The notes: generated by a model not told the origin, from the sequence alone. Shown: positions 31,427 to 40,027, counted from the stretch's first letter. The stretch is DNA of 43,025 bases from Spartobacteria bacterium (GCA_003169975.1 PNAA01000030.1:1-43025); one strand, 5' to 3'. Translations and numbers: made by a program.

Positions 31427-32575
31427 TCACTCGAACGGCTTGAGGCGGTCTTTCAAGGGGGTGCCGATGTCTTTGATGGCCTGGTTGGCGGCGGCGTTGC
31501 CCGCGTTCGTGACGACGAGGAAGATCATGTCGTGCTTGGGCATGATGCGGATGTCGGCGACCCAGAATCCGTTGCTCCCGGTGTGCGTGAGAAGCAGAGG
31601 CACACCATCGGGGCCGAGCTTCGCACCCCAGCCGAGCGCGTAGTTGCCCGTGACCGGCGTGTGCAGTTTGCGATAGGTCTCCGGTTTCAAGAGTTTGCCG
31701 TGGCCGTGCTCGCCGTCGAGCTGATCCTGGGCAAAGAGCAGCCAATCCTTGAGCGCGAAATTGATCGTGCCGGCCGGGCCAAGCGCCGGCGGATTGTCGG
31801 CTTCGGCGCTCGCGGGATCGAGCGCGACGAGTTTGCCCGCCTCTTCTTTATGACCCCAGGGTTGATCGAGTTTCCCCGGCGTGCCGGGCGGGCCGAAGCC
31901 GGCGTTCTTGATGCCGAGCGGCGCAAAGATCTGGTCGCGGATGAGGTCCTCCCATGTCTTGCCGGTGCACGCCTCGGCGATAGCGCCGGCGATGATGAAG
32001 CCGAGATTGGAATATGCGAAGTCGCCGGCTTTGGAGGCTGGCGGCATCGTCAAATATTTGCGCGCGATCGCCGCGCGCTGCGCCTTCACCCCGTTCGCCG
32101 ATTTAATCACGGCCATGAACGGAGGCAGGTCCTTGTCATCGGTCAGCGGCGGCAGGCCGGCGGTGTGACTCAAGAGTTGCGTCATGGTCACATTGCGATA
32201 GGCGGGATCCATGGCTTTCGCGAAAGCGGGGAAAGAGGCCGCGAGAGTGTCGTCGAAGCGCATGACGCCTTTTTCGACCAGGCGCGCGATGAGTGTGGCC
32301 GTGAAGGCCTTGGTGTCGGAACCGATGTGCCAGCGATCGTTAGTCGTCACCGGCTCGGGGTGGCCGAGGGCACGCACGCCGAGCGCCGCCTCGCCCGCAA
32401 GTTTGCCATGAATCTGAACCAGCGCGGCGACGGCGGGCAGGTGATCCTTCTCGCGGGTCGCGGCAAGCGTTCGATCGAGGAAGGGTTGAAGACCGTCCTC
32501 GGCCCGCGTGAAGGACGGCACGAAGAGGGAGATCGCCACCAGAACCGCGCGAAGAACAATGCCGATTTTCGTCAT
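31427..32575 (-). CDS. Serine hydrolase of the beta-lactamase class C / PBP4* type, secreted
   Basis: 382 residues, ATG start. Signal peptide GIVLRAVLVAISLFVP, cleavage after TRA. Catalytic motifs of the COG1680 family: S86-D-T-K89 in HIGSDTKAFTATL, Tyr-Ser-Asn in FAYSNLGFIIAG, and HTGS in TLLTHTGSNGF-type context near the C-terminus (replacing KTG). Members hydrolyse D-amino peptides, esters or beta-lactams; real beta-lactamase activity is not implied. Probably periplasmic. TCGTTAGTC at 32337 is a variant of the dispersed word. It lies between tilS and gltX on the same strand, with short gaps. Confidence 0.85.
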   Translation of the reverse strand: MTKIGIVLRAVLVAISLFVPSFTRAEDGLQPFLDRTLAATREKDHLPAVAALVQIHGKLAGEAALGVRALGHPEPVTTNDRWHIGSDTKAFTATLIARLVEKGVMRFDDTLAASFPAFAKAMDPAYRNVTMTQLLSHTAGLPPLTDDKDLPPFMAVIKSANGVKAQRAAIARKYLTMPPASKAGDFAYSNLGFIIAGAIAEACTGKTWEDLIRDQIFAPLGIKNAGFGPPGTPGKLDQPWGHKEEAGKLVALDPASAEADNPPALGPAGTINFALKDWLLFAQDQLDGEHGHGKLLKPETYRKLHTPVTGNYALGWGAKLGPDGVPLLLTHTGSNGFWVADIRIMPKHDMIFLVVTNAGNAAANQAIKDIGTPLKDRLKPFE

Positions 32576-32642
32576 CTACCTCGGTCACTCGCGCGCGGTG
32601 GTTTGCCAAGGGGCAAATTTCGCGATTTCGTCGCCTGCGCTT

Positions 32643-33593
32643 TCACTCGAGAAAAATTTTGCCCGCGCGACGTCTGGCATGTCCGCCGCGAGAGAGATTG
32701 ATCCTGGCCGGCGCACCACCTGTCAGCAATCCCCTCACCTCCTCGATGACGGCAAAGCCGAGATCGGGCACGCCGCGCTGCGTGAGCCATTGCCGGATGG
32801 CGCGGCGCTGCAACGCCCGCGGAAGCAAACGAAGTTGCGCCACGTTCAATTCTTTGCTTTTCGTTAGGCCGGCCGGCGTCAGCGTTTCCAGAAAATCCTC
32901 TTCTTCGGCCAGGACGATGGCGGCGCGCCAAATCGTCGCCCGAATATTTCGTCCGCACTGTTTTTCGAGCCACGGAATGATCTTGTGCCGCATGCGATTG
33001 CGCCGCGCGTCCGGCTTCTCGTTCGTCGCGTCCTCGCGATACTTCAGCCGGTGCTCCGTCACGTAGCGATCGATCTCGGAACGCCACACGCCCAGCAGCG
33101 GGCGCGCGATCCCAAGGGAACCAAGGTTCGATCTGGCGCGCATCGCACCAAGCCCCCGCCCGCCGGCGCCGCGGAAAAGGTTGAGCAAGAAGGTCTCGAC
33201 CTGATCGTCGGCGTGATGCCCGAGGAAGATCGTTCGGCAACGGCGGCGGCGCGCGACGCGCGCGAAGAAAGCGAGCCGTTGGTGACGCGCCGCCGTTTCG
33301 ATCGATTGCTTCGTTTCCCGCGCAATTTGGCGGATATCGGCCGCCGCGGTTGCGAGTGGCAGTCCGAGCTGGTGGGCGAGCCGTTCGACGAAACGTGCAT
33401 CCGCTTTGCCCGCCCGACCGCGCAGCCCGTGCTCGAAATGGCAGACGATCAACCTGCGATAGCCCCGCGCGCGCAGCCAATGGAGGAGGACGACCGAGTC
33501 GCGTCCGCCCGAGACGCCGATGAGGTAGCGGCGCTCGTTAGGCAAAGCGGCCAGGCATTCGCGTCCCCACTCGCCGAATCGGCCTTGTTTCAT
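32643..33593 (-). CDS. tilS: tRNA(Ile)-lysidine synthase
   Basis: 316 residues from ATG 33591-33593, which overlaps the TGA of the LOG-family gene (ATGA). The frame extends 12 codons further but without similarity. N-terminal PP-loop YLIGVSGGRDSVVLLHWL binds ATP; FLGHHADDQVETFLLNLFRG and RPLLGVWRSEIDRYV are the other signatures. It converts the wobble cytidine of the tRNA-Ile CAU anticodon to lysidine, so AUA is read correctly. The C-terminal part (DFLETLT, LPRALQRRAIRQWL) corresponds to the TilS substrate-binding domain. Two nonamers: 33535 as Pro-Asn-Glu and 32861 as Leu-Thr. Confidence 0.92.
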   Translation of the reverse strand: MKQGRFGEWGRECLAALPNERRYLIGVSGGRDSVVLLHWLRARGYRRLIVCHFEHGLRGRAGKADARFVERLAHQLGLPLATAAADIRQIARETKQSIETAARHQRLAFFARVARRRRCRTIFLGHHADDQVETFLLNLFRGAGGRGLGAMRARSNLGSLGIARPLLGVWRSEIDRYVTEHRLKYREDATNEKPDARRNRMRHKIIPWLEKQCGRNIRATIWRAAIVLAEEEDFLETLTPAGLTKSKELNVAQLRLLPRALQRRAIRQWLTQRGVPDLGFAVIEEVRGLLTGGAPARINLSRGGHARRRAGKIFLE

Positions 33594-34423
33594 GGCGTGA
33601 CCGTATTCAAACCGCGTTCGCCGAGCCACGGGAGATGTCGCCTAACGATGCGCTTGAGGCCGAACGGCTCGATCGTCTTGGCGCGGATGTGCTCGATCGC
33701 TTCCGCCACCGAATCGGTCACGAAGACGAGGCTCAGATCGGCCGGGCTGATCATGCCGAGCCGCGCCATTTTTTCCAGCAGGCTGGTCAGCTCGCGCCAG
33801 TAATCGGTGCCGAGCACGACGACCGGGAAGTTTTGGATCTTGCCCGTCTGGATGAGGGTGAGGGCCTCGAAAAGCTCATCGAGCGTGCCCGCGCCGCCGG
33901 GCAGGACGACGAAAGCGTAGGAATATTTAATGAGGAGCGTTTTGCGGACGAAGAAATAATAGAGCGTGACGGAACGATCGAGGTATTCGTTAGGCGCCTG
34001 CTCGTGCGGGAGCCGGATGTTGCAACCGACCGAGCGCCCGGCCGCCTCGCGCGCGCCGCGATTGGCCGCTTCCATGATGCCGGGGCCGCCGCCCGTCATG
34101 ACAGTGAAGCCGAGCCGCGCGATGCCCGCGCCCATCTCGCGCGCCAATTGGTAATACGGGCTGTCGGCCTTGACTCGGGCGGAGCCGAAAACCGTGACGC
34201 ACGGACCGACGAAATGCAGGACGCGGAAGCCGCGCAGAAAATCCGCCATCACGCGGAAGAGAGTGAAGAATTCATCGAGCCGCGAATGCGGACCCTCGAG
34301 CATGATCTCGTCGGCGCGTTCGGGTGGCGCGGTGGAAGCCGCCTGGGTCGGCGCGGGTGGCTCGAGGCTGGCCGAGGGCTCTTGCACAGGGAATCGATTA
34401 CCAAGCGGAACGCTTTTGCACAA
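33590..34423 (-). CDS. LOG-family (TIGR00730) Rossmann protein, probable nucleotide phosphoribohydrolase
   Basis: Up to 277 residues; TTG 34421 is the furthest start, but conservation begins near MLEGPHSRLDEFFTLF (ATG 34301-34303), so the first 40 Pro/Ala-rich residues are doubtful. The family motifs are clear: VTVFGSARVKADSPYY, TGGGPGIMEAANRGA and LPGGAGTLDELFEALTLIQ (PGGxGTxxE active site). Relatives (LOG, PpnN) cleave nucleoside 5'-monophosphates to base and ribose phosphate. Overlaps tilS by ATGA. Two nonamers: 33640 as Val-Arg and 33988 as Pro-Asn-Glu. Confidence 0.85.
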   Translation of the reverse strand: MCKSVPLGNRFPVQEPSASLEPPAPTQAASTAPPERADEIMLEGPHSRLDEFFTLFRVMADFLRGFRVLHFVGPCVTVFGSARVKADSPYYQLAREMGAGIARLGFTVMTGGGPGIMEAANRGAREAAGRSVGCNIRLPHEQAPNEYLDRSVTLYYFFVRKTLLIKYSYAFVVLPGGAGTLDELFEALTLIQTGKIQNFPVVVLGTDYWRELTSLLEKMARLGMISPADLSLVFVTDSVAEAIEHIRAKTIEPFGLKRIVRRHLPWLGERGLNTVTP

Positions 34424-34492
34424 CCGCGAGAATGTCTCGCAGCCATTCCGGCCGCCGCGGCGCGTGGCGAGGTCGAGCCGCCCTAACGAGCG

Positions 34493-34981
34493 TCAACGGG
34501 AGGAGAAACGCCGCAGCGGGGTGAAGCTGAGCACGATGATTTCCGCGTGGCGCGGCGTCCAGCGGCTGACGTCGACGCGGAAGCGGTCGACTTTTTCGCC
34601 GCGCGCATTGCGTTTCTGGTAGAGGAGCTGGAAAAGGTTCTCGGTTTCGCCGCGGGTGAAAAATGGGCTGTCAATCAACTCCGTCACCCAATTCATCTCG
34701 CGATCGTCGGTGATGTAATAGGTGACCTGGAGATCCTCGTCGGAGTTTTCGACGAGGATGACGCAATAGTTGTAGGTCTTCGCGTTCTTCCACTCGCCCT
34801 CGTAAAAAATGACGCAGCGCTTTTGCACTTCGGTCGGCCGGATGTGCAGGGTATCGGAGAAAAAGGAGGTGACGTTCTCGAAGGTGAGCGGACGCGGCGA
34901 GGGGCGCGGGGCCTTGGAGCCAGCCAGAGCGCCGGTGGTCAGCAAGAGCGTCGTTAGGGCGATGATCGTGCGACGGTTCAT
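34493..34981 (-). CDS. Small secreted hypothetical protein
   Basis: 162 residues from ATG 34979-34981, which overlaps the TGA of the UspA gene (ATGA). Signal peptide RTIIALTTLLLTTGALAGS. The mature part (VTSFFSDTLHIRPTEVQKRC, YNYCVILVENSDEDLQVTYY, MNWVTELIDSPFFTRGETEN) is soluble with two Cys residues that could form a disulphide. I do not recognise a family. Coupling with the upstream universal stress protein suggests joint expression. A one-base variant of the dispersed word (TCGTTAGGG, 34951) lies in the signal peptide region, read as Leu-Thr. Confidence 0.7.
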   Translation of the reverse strand: MNRRTIIALTTLLLTTGALAGSKAPRPSPRPLTFENVTSFFSDTLHIRPTEVQKRCVIFYEGEWKNAKTYNYCVILVENSDEDLQVTYYITDDREMNWVTELIDSPFFTRGETENLFQLLYQKRNARGEKVDRFRVDVSRWTPRHAEIIVLSFTPLRRFSSR

Positions 34982-35997
34982 GAGCGCCGCGCTCCCCGGG
35001 CCGCGAGCGGCGGGCGGTCGTGGCTGGGCACGACCAGCACCGGGCAGGGCGCATGGCGCACCACATATTCCGCCGTGCTCCCGAGCAAAACATGTTTCAG
35101 TCCGGTGTGCCCGTGGGTGGCAGTGACGATCAAATCCGCGCCCACCTCCTGTGCGCGCCGGCAAACCTGATCGCCCGCGTGACCGCTTTCCACTGAATTT
35201 TCCACCTTCACGCCCTTCCAATCGGTGTCGTAAACCAACTCGCGCATTTGCTCGCGCGCCGCTTTTTCTGTTGCGGCGAGGAGCGGCGGAAAATCGTAGA
35301 GCGAGTATTCGGGATTGGTATTGTAGGCATGGAGATCGACCGAATGAACGAGCACGAGCTTCGCGTCGAATTTTTTCGCGAGCGCCCTTGCGTAGGCTAG
35401 CCCCTTCGCGGAACAACGCGAGAAGTCGACCGGCACGACGATCTTTTTGAAAGTCGCGGACGGACGCTTCGCGCGGCCGCCTTTGGCGTGCACCACGAGC
35501 ACCGGACAGGGCGCATGGCGGACCACGCGCTCGGCCGTACTGCCCAGAGCAAGATGCTTTAATCCCGTCAGGCCGCGGGTCGCGGTGACGATCAAATCAG
35601 CTTGGATTTCGCGGGCGAGCCGGCAGATTTGCGCGAAGGGCTGGCCTTTGACCGCGTGGATGTTTTCCCGGCGCAAAGCGATCGCCTGCTGCAGGGCTAC
35701 GTCTTTCAGATGCGAGTGGACACGGCGACTGACCTCGATCTCGGGCACGATGAGAGGCATCGTCACGAGGCTGGCGAGCGGATAATCGGACGCAAAGACA
35801 TGCACCAGGTGCAGCTCCGCGCCGAATTTCTTGAGCAAGGGAAGAACAAAGGCGAGGACTTCGCTCGAGGCGGGCGAAAAATCTATCGGCACCAGCACGC
35901 GGCGAATGCTGAGCCCGGTGAGACTTTCGCTCTTCGATCGGGCGCGCGGCGCAGTTAATTTCGTGCTTCGCGAACTGATGGTTAATTCGTTAGGCAC
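34978..35997 (-). CDS. Universal stress protein with two UspA domains
   Basis: 339 residues if started at GTG 35995-35997, which has a strong ribosome-binding site (ggaggg, 8 bases upstream); a GTG at 36045 is in frame but has less support. Two UspA domains in tandem: RRVLVPIDFSPASSEVLAFV to GLTGLKHLALGSTAERVV, then KKIVVPVDFSRCSAKGLAYA to GHTGLKHVLLGSTAEYVV. Both carry the GxxG-9x-GS ATP-binding signature. Tandem UspA proteins act in stress, redox and starvation survival. Overlaps the receiver gene by 16 bases at its start and the small secreted protein at its end. TCGTTAGGC at 35987 lies in the overlap. Confidence 0.85.
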   Translation of the reverse strand: MPNELTISSRSTKLTAPRARSKSESLTGLSIRRVLVPIDFSPASSEVLAFVLPLLKKFGAELHLVHVFASDYPLASLVTMPLIVPEIEVSRRVHSHLKDVALQQAIALRRENIHAVKGQPFAQICRLAREIQADLIVTATRGLTGLKHLALGSTAERVVRHAPCPVLVVHAKGGRAKRPSATFKKIVVPVDFSRCSAKGLAYARALAKKFDAKLVLVHSVDLHAYNTNPEYSLYDFPPLLAATEKAAREQMRELVYDTDWKGVKVENSVESGHAGDQVCRRAQEVGADLIVTATHGHTGLKHVLLGSTAEYVVRHAPCPVLVVPSHDRPPLAARGARRS

Positions 35998-36449
35998 AAG
36001 CTTCGTCCCTCCACCCACACGTCGCACTGGCGGGGATGACCCCACGGGTCGCAGGTGACCTCCTCGCCGCTCTCGCCCCGGGAAATTTGTTCGATCGCCG
36101 TTGCCAGCTTATCGACCGAGACCGGCTTCCCGAGGCATTCGGCCGCACCGTGTCGCACCGCCACCGGTTTCAGGTGGCTTTCCTCCAGACCGGTGAGGAC
36201 AATGACCGGCGGCCGCTGCCGGCGCGCGTTGATCGCCGCGAGCAGCGCGAGACCCTCGGTCCCGGGATCGACATCGATCACGACATGATCGATGCGATCG
36301 AATTCGCGGTTCAGGAAACCAAATGCTTCGTCGCGCCCCCGGCTCAGGCGCACGCAATGCCCGGTGCGGGCGCCGGCTTCCAAGGCGAGTGCGGCACAAT
36401 CCGCGTCTGCGTCGACCAAGAGTATGACTTTCTCTTTCATCTTTTCCAT
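35982..36449 (-). CDS. Orphan receiver-domain (CheY-like) protein
   Basis: 155 residues from ATG 36447-36449. Single REC domain: acidic pair in ILLVDADADCAAL, phosphoacceptor Asp59 in HVVIDVDPGTEGL, Thr in PVIVLTGLEE, and Lys in ECLGKPVSVDKL. No output domain; the last 35 residues (EEVTCDPWGHPRQCDVWVEG) are not conserved and contain two Cys. It would act through protein contact. No histidine kinase is encoded nearby. The gene overlaps the UspA gene, so signal and stress protein are made together. A TCGTTAGGC nonamer at 36458-36466 lies just before the start codon. Confidence 0.8.
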   Translation of the reverse strand: MEKMKEKVILLVDADADCAALALEAGARTGHCVRLSRGRDEAFGFLNREFDRIDHVVIDVDPGTEGLALLAAINARRQRPPVIVLTGLEESHLKPVAVRHGAAECLGKPVSVDKLATAIEQISRGESGEEVTCDPWGHPRQCDVWVEGRSLCLTN

Positions 36450-36536
36450 TTCCCCTTTCGTTAGGCAAAAATAGGACGCGTCGCGACCCAGCGCACTGCG
36501 TTTGTTGCGAAAAGAGGGTCGTTTTTTGGCCGCGGG

Positions 36537-37475
36537 CTACTTCTTGCGCCGCGCCGAGCGAACCGGCGTCTTAGGATGAAGCCGCGCCCGGAACTGGCTC
36601 GGAGACTGGCCAAAGACGCGTTTGAAAGTGCGATTGAATTGGGTGAGCGACTGAAAGCCGACGTCGTAGGCCACCTCGCTGATGCGCGCATTGGGGTTGA
36701 GCAACTGCGTGCGCGCGTCTTCCGCGCGGACGCGCGCGACGTAGTCGGTGAAGGTGAGGCCGGCGCTCTTGTGGAAGACTTTGCTGAAGTGGAAAATGCT
36801 GGCCCCGGCGGCCGCCGCGACCCCGGCGAGCGAGATCTGCTCCTTCTTGTGCTGATCGATGTAGTGCCGCGCTTTGGCCACGAGGAGCGGTTCCTCGTTG
36901 TGCTGCTCGACGAGTAATTGATTGCTCAGCGCGGAAAGTTGCTCGGCGAAAAAGGTGAGCAACCTGACGATGGCGCTGTAGCGCTCCGGCGGGAGGAAAG
37001 GATTCCCCTCCCAGGCCCGCCGGATTTTCGGGCTAAAACGCACGCCGAGCCGAACCAGCGTCTGGCTGACCTTGACCGTATCGCTGCGGCTGGGGGAATG
37101 GCGCAACACCTGGCCGACGCGCAGATAACCGATCGTCTCGGTCCCGAGTCTCAACGGCACCGCGGTTTCGGTCAGTCCAAAGGGACAGGTGATGGTGCTC
37201 GGCTGATCACCGGTGTGCCGCACCATCTCCTCGTGCGCCTGCAGGCAAACGGCCAGGCTCTTCGGGTTCTCGGCGAGGAGCGCGCAGAAGGGATTTTCGT
37301 GGCGTTTTCCGCGATGCGAGAGCTGCCAGTATTCCAGCGGGCGCAAGGCGAGCGGGAGGCCGGTCGCTTCGCTAAAGACGCGCTCGTAGTCGCGGAATAA
37401 CTTCGAGCGGCGCAACGCGTCGACCAATTCGCGGTTCGCGTTTGTCTCCCCCTCGCTATTAGCTGCGCCCGTCAT
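36537..37475 (-). CDS. AraC-family regulator with PocR sensory domain
   Basis: 312 residues from ATG 37473-37475; a further upstream in-frame start adds 24 unconserved residues. Residues about 15-170: PocR domain (LFRDYERVFSEATGLPLAL, HENPFCALLAENPK, CLQAHEEMV, TITCPFGLTETAVPL, ETIGYLRVGQVL) with three Cys residues in the usual places, known to sense small hydrocarbon derivatives. Residues about 215-305: two HTH motifs of AraC (ISLAGVAAAAGASIFHFSKV, ISEVAYDVGFQSLTQFNRTF). The protein should bind DNA as a dimer; the target is unknown. The nearest genes it could control are pfkA and the receiver/UspA operon. Confidence 0.87.
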   Translation of the reverse strand: MTGAANSEGETNANRELVDALRRSKLFRDYERVFSEATGLPLALRPLEYWQLSHRGKRHENPFCALLAENPKSLAVCLQAHEEMVRHTGDQPSTITCPFGLTETAVPLRLGTETIGYLRVGQVLRHSPSRSDTVKVSQTLVRLGVRFSPKIRRAWEGNPFLPPERYSAIVRLLTFFAEQLSALSNQLLVEQHNEEPLLVAKARHYIDQHKKEQISLAGVAAAAGASIFHFSKVFHKSAGLTFTDYVARVRAEDARTQLLNPNARISEVAYDVGFQSLTQFNRTFKRVFGQSPSQFRARLHPKTPVRSARRKK

Positions 37476-37560
37476 GATTACACCGAAACAAAATTCCCCT
37501 CCCGCGCAAGAGCTGGCAAGGGATTTCGTTTGTTCATCGCCGCGCACCGGTTCTCCACCG

Positions 37561-38532
37561 TCACTGCGCGAGACTGTAGGCGAGCGGGAAGAGCTCGGGA
37601 TTGAGCGGCTTTTGCTGGCCGACGATTTCGCCTAACGACGTGGCGGTGATCTCCGAACGCTGCATGCCGATGAGCACGCTGTGCGAGCCGGCGAGCAGCT
37701 GATCGGCGGCCGCCGCGCCAAGACGGGTGGCCAGAACGCGATCGAAGGCGGTCGGCGCGCCGCCGCGCTGGACGTGCCCGAGCTTCGTCACCCGCAGCTC
37801 GAACTGCAGCCGCTCGCGGTGCTCGGCAAAATAGGCGGCCAGCCTTTCGGCGTTGTAGGCGGCCCCTTCCGCGACCACCACGAGCGCGTGCGATTTGCCG
37901 CGCACGTAGGCGCTGCGCAACTCGGCGGCGACCGATTCCGGGTCGCGCGGCACCTCGGGAATCACGATCGCATCCGCGCCGCCGGCCAGGCCCGCCATCA
38001 GACCGAGATAGCCGCAGTTGCGCCCCATCGTTTCCACCAGGAAACCGCGCTGATGCGACAACGCGGTCACCTTCAAACGGTCGATCGCTTCGAGCGCGAT
38101 ATTGAGCGCGGTATCGACGCCGATCGAGACGTCCGTCCCGCAAAGATCGTTGTCGATCGTGGAAGCCACGCCCACCACCGGAAAGCCCCTTTGCGCGAGG
38201 GCCTGCGCGCCAGCCTGCGAGCCGTTGCCGCCGATCACGACCAGGCCTTCGACGCCGTGTTTGCCTAACGACTCAACCGCCCGGGCGAGCCCCGCGTCGG
38301 TGCGGAATTCCGCGCAGCGCGAGCTCCCCAGCATCGTCCCGCCGAGCTGCAGGATGCGCCCGACATCGCGCGGTCCGAGCGGGACGAAGTCGCCCGCGAT
38401 CAGTCCGGCGTAGCCCCGCCGCACGCCCATGACCTGCGCGCCGTGATAAAGCGCGCGCCGGGTCACGGCGCGGATCGCGGCGTTCATCCCGGGTGCGTCG
38501 CCGCCGCTCGTGAGGAGCGCGATTCGTCTCAT
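37561..38532 (-). CDS. pfkA: 6-phosphofructokinase
   Basis: 323 residues, ATG start. Catalyses fructose 6-phosphate to fructose 1,6-bisphosphate. Motifs: LLTSGGDAPGMNAAIRAV, TIDND with catalytic Asp127, and MGRNCGYLGLMAGLAGGAD. At the phosphate-donor site the sequence is GGNGS (Asn103, Gly104 in E. coli numbering): Gly104 indicates ATP rather than pyrophosphate, but Asp103, which binds Mg-ATP, is Asn. Allosteric sites are partly conserved. Three uses of TTA for Leu are tied to the dispersed word (37630 and 38263, both Ser-Leu-Gly). It is divergent from a UspA gene. Confidence 0.92.
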   Translation of the reverse strand: MRRIALLTSGGDAPGMNAAIRAVTRRALYHGAQVMGVRRGYAGLIAGDFVPLGPRDVGRILQLGGTMLGSSRCAEFRTDAGLARAVESLGKHGVEGLVVIGGNGSQAGAQALAQRGFPVVGVASTIDNDLCGTDVSIGVDTALNIALEAIDRLKVTALSHQRGFLVETMGRNCGYLGLMAGLAGGADAIVIPEVPRDPESVAAELRSAYVRGKSHALVVVAEGAAYNAERLAAYFAEHRERLQFELRVTKLGHVQRGGAPTAFDRVLATRLGAAAADQLLAGSHSVLIGMQRSEITATSLGEIVGQQKPLNPELFPLAYSLAQ

Positions 38533-38610
38533 GCGCGCGGCAAAAAACGACCGGACTTTCGCAAAGCATGCGCAGCAGAGCGGTGGATCGACTTCATAGT
38601 CTGAGACGTC

Positions 38611-39102
38611 ATGGAACCAAGCACTTTACGCAGGCGAACACCGGCAGCGATTCAATTGAAAAGAATTCTGGTGCCGGTCGACTTCTCCGGTCCTTCGCAA
38701 CAGGCGCTGCATTGCGCGCGCCGCCTGGCGCAATTCTTCGGGGGCGAGATCACGCTGCTCCACGTGGTCCAGAAAACCCCGGTCGCGCCTTTCCCGGAGG
38801 CGCCGCCTTATCTCGATTACGTCGAAGAAGATTTCGAGGAGGCGGAAAAAAATCTACATGCGCTCGCCGCCGCGGAGGAAGCCGCCGCGTCCATCAAAAT
38901 CCCGACCGTGGTTCGAACCGGCCTCCCGGCGCACGAGATTGTCGAGGCCGCCCGGGAATTCGATTCCGACCTGATCGTGATCGCGACCCACGGTTATACC
39001 GGCTGGAAACACTTTTGCATCGGGAGCACAGCGGAGCGGGTGGTGCGGGCGGCACCCTGTCCGGTTTTTGTTGTGCGCGAGAAGGAGCACGACTTTATTT
39101 GA
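38611..39102 (+). CDS. Universal stress protein, single UspA domain
   Basis: 163 residues from ATG 38611. One UspA domain: KRILVPVDFSGPSQQALHCA at the start and VIATHGYTGWKHFCIGSTAE with the ATP-binding GxxG-9x-GS motif at the end. The middle (YLDYVEEDFEEAEKNLHALA) is acidic. It is followed after 8 bases by a cyclic-nucleotide-binding protein. In mycobacteria UspA-like proteins bind cAMP, which makes the pairing interesting but proves nothing here. Confidence 0.87.
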   Translation: MEPSTLRRRTPAAIQLKRILVPVDFSGPSQQALHCARRLAQFFGGEITLLHVVQKTPVAPFPEAPPYLDYVEEDFEEAEKNLHALAAAEEAAASIKIPTVVRTGLPAHEIVEAAREFDSDLIVIATHGYTGWKHFCIGSTAERVVRAAPCPVFVVREKEHDFI

Positions 39103-39110
39103 ACACGCTC

Positions 39111-39665
39111 ATGGATCAGCCCCTCCTCGAACCACTCGAGACCCGCGTCGGATTGCACCCATTTCTCGTCGGTCTGCGGCCACATCACATCAAGCTGCTG
39201 GCCGATTGCGCGATGGTGAAAAGCTTCGATCCCGGCGACTATCTTTTCCGGCAGGGTGAATTTGCCAACCGGTTCTATTTGATCGAACAAGGCATGGTCG
39301 TGCTCGAGGCGCTGGACAATGAGGGCAACTGCGTCGTCGTCGAAGAGGTGGGCGCGGGCAAACTGGTCGGCTGGTCATGGCTCTTCCCGCCCTACATCTG
39401 GCATTTCGACGCACGCGCAGCCGAGCCCACGACCGCCCTCTTTTTCTACGGCACGATCCTGCGCGAATATTGCGCGAAGGATCCGTCGTTAGGCTTCGAG
39501 CTTTTCAAGAGAATGAGCCAGGTGATGGTCGAGCGGTTGCAATCCGCCCGCACGCGGCTGCTCACGAACCGCTCCAGCCAGGCCGCGGCGAAGGACTCCG
39601 GCAACAATCGCCGCTCGTTGCCTGCGTCCAAGGGCAAAGCCAAACGGCCTAACGATCGCGCGTGA
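39111..39665 (+). CDS. Cyclic-nucleotide-binding domain protein without HTH
   Basis: 184 residues from ATG 39111. Residues about 10-140: cNMP-binding beta-roll (SFDPGDYLFRQGEFANRFYL, VVEEVGAGKLVGWSWLFPPY) in which the phosphate-binding cassette is only partly conserved (no clear RxA). The C-terminal part is basic and low in complexity (SSQAAAKDSGNNRRSLPASK) and lacks the DNA-binding helix-turn-helix of Crp. It therefore probably acts through another protein. Two nonamers: 39486 as Ser-Leu-Gly and 39647 as Pro-Asn-Asp eight bases before the stop. Overlaps the next gene by GTGA. Confidence 0.8.
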   Translation: MDQPLLEPLETRVGLHPFLVGLRPHHIKLLADCAMVKSFDPGDYLFRQGEFANRFYLIEQGMVVLEALDNEGNCVVVEEVGAGKLVGWSWLFPPYIWHFDARAAEPTTALFFYGTILREYCAKDPSLGFELFKRMSQVMVERLQSARTRLLTNRSSQAAAKDSGNNRRSLPASKGKAKRPNDRA

Positions 39666-39940
39666 AAATCCAGCCGCACAAGATCGGGCTGCTGCTCGGC
39701 GCGCTCACCGGCGGAATGCATTTCTGCTGGTCGCTTCTCGTCCTGCTCGGCTGGGCGCAACCACTCATCAACTTCATTTTCTGGGCGCACATGATTCAGC
39801 CCATCTATGTGATCAAGCGCTTCGACCCGGTGGCCGCGCTCACCTTGATCATCGTCACGACTGGCATCGGCTACCTCATTGGCGTGACCGGTGGAGCGCT
39901 CTGGAGCCGAATTCAGCGGCCGGGCGGACCGGCGCAATAA
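39662..39940 (+). CDS. Small integral membrane protein
   Basis: 92 residues from GTG 39662, overlapping the TGA of the preceding gene (GTGA). Three hydrophobic segments: IGLLLGALTGGMHFCWSLLV, LINFIFWAHMIQPIYVI and ALTLIIVTTGIGYLIGVTG. No family recognised. The overlap places it in the UspA/cNMP-binding operon, so it could be the membrane partner of the cNMP-binding protein; that is only an inference. Confidence 0.7.
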   Translation: MKIQPHKIGLLLGALTGGMHFCWSLLVLLGWAQPLINFIFWAHMIQPIYVIKRFDPVAALTLIIVTTGIGYLIGVTGGALWSRIQRPGGPAQ

Positions 39941-40027
39941 ACGCCCCGCAAATAACAAACCATGGAGAGCCGACCGGGCCCGCGCGGACCAGTGTGAGCG
40001 GAACAAAACTCAAGTCATCCAAAAATC

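Noticed and set aside
31427-32575. Antibiotic-resistance beta-lactamase
   Set aside because: The motifs fit the broad COG1680 serine hydrolase family with HTG instead of KTG; resistance cannot be claimed.
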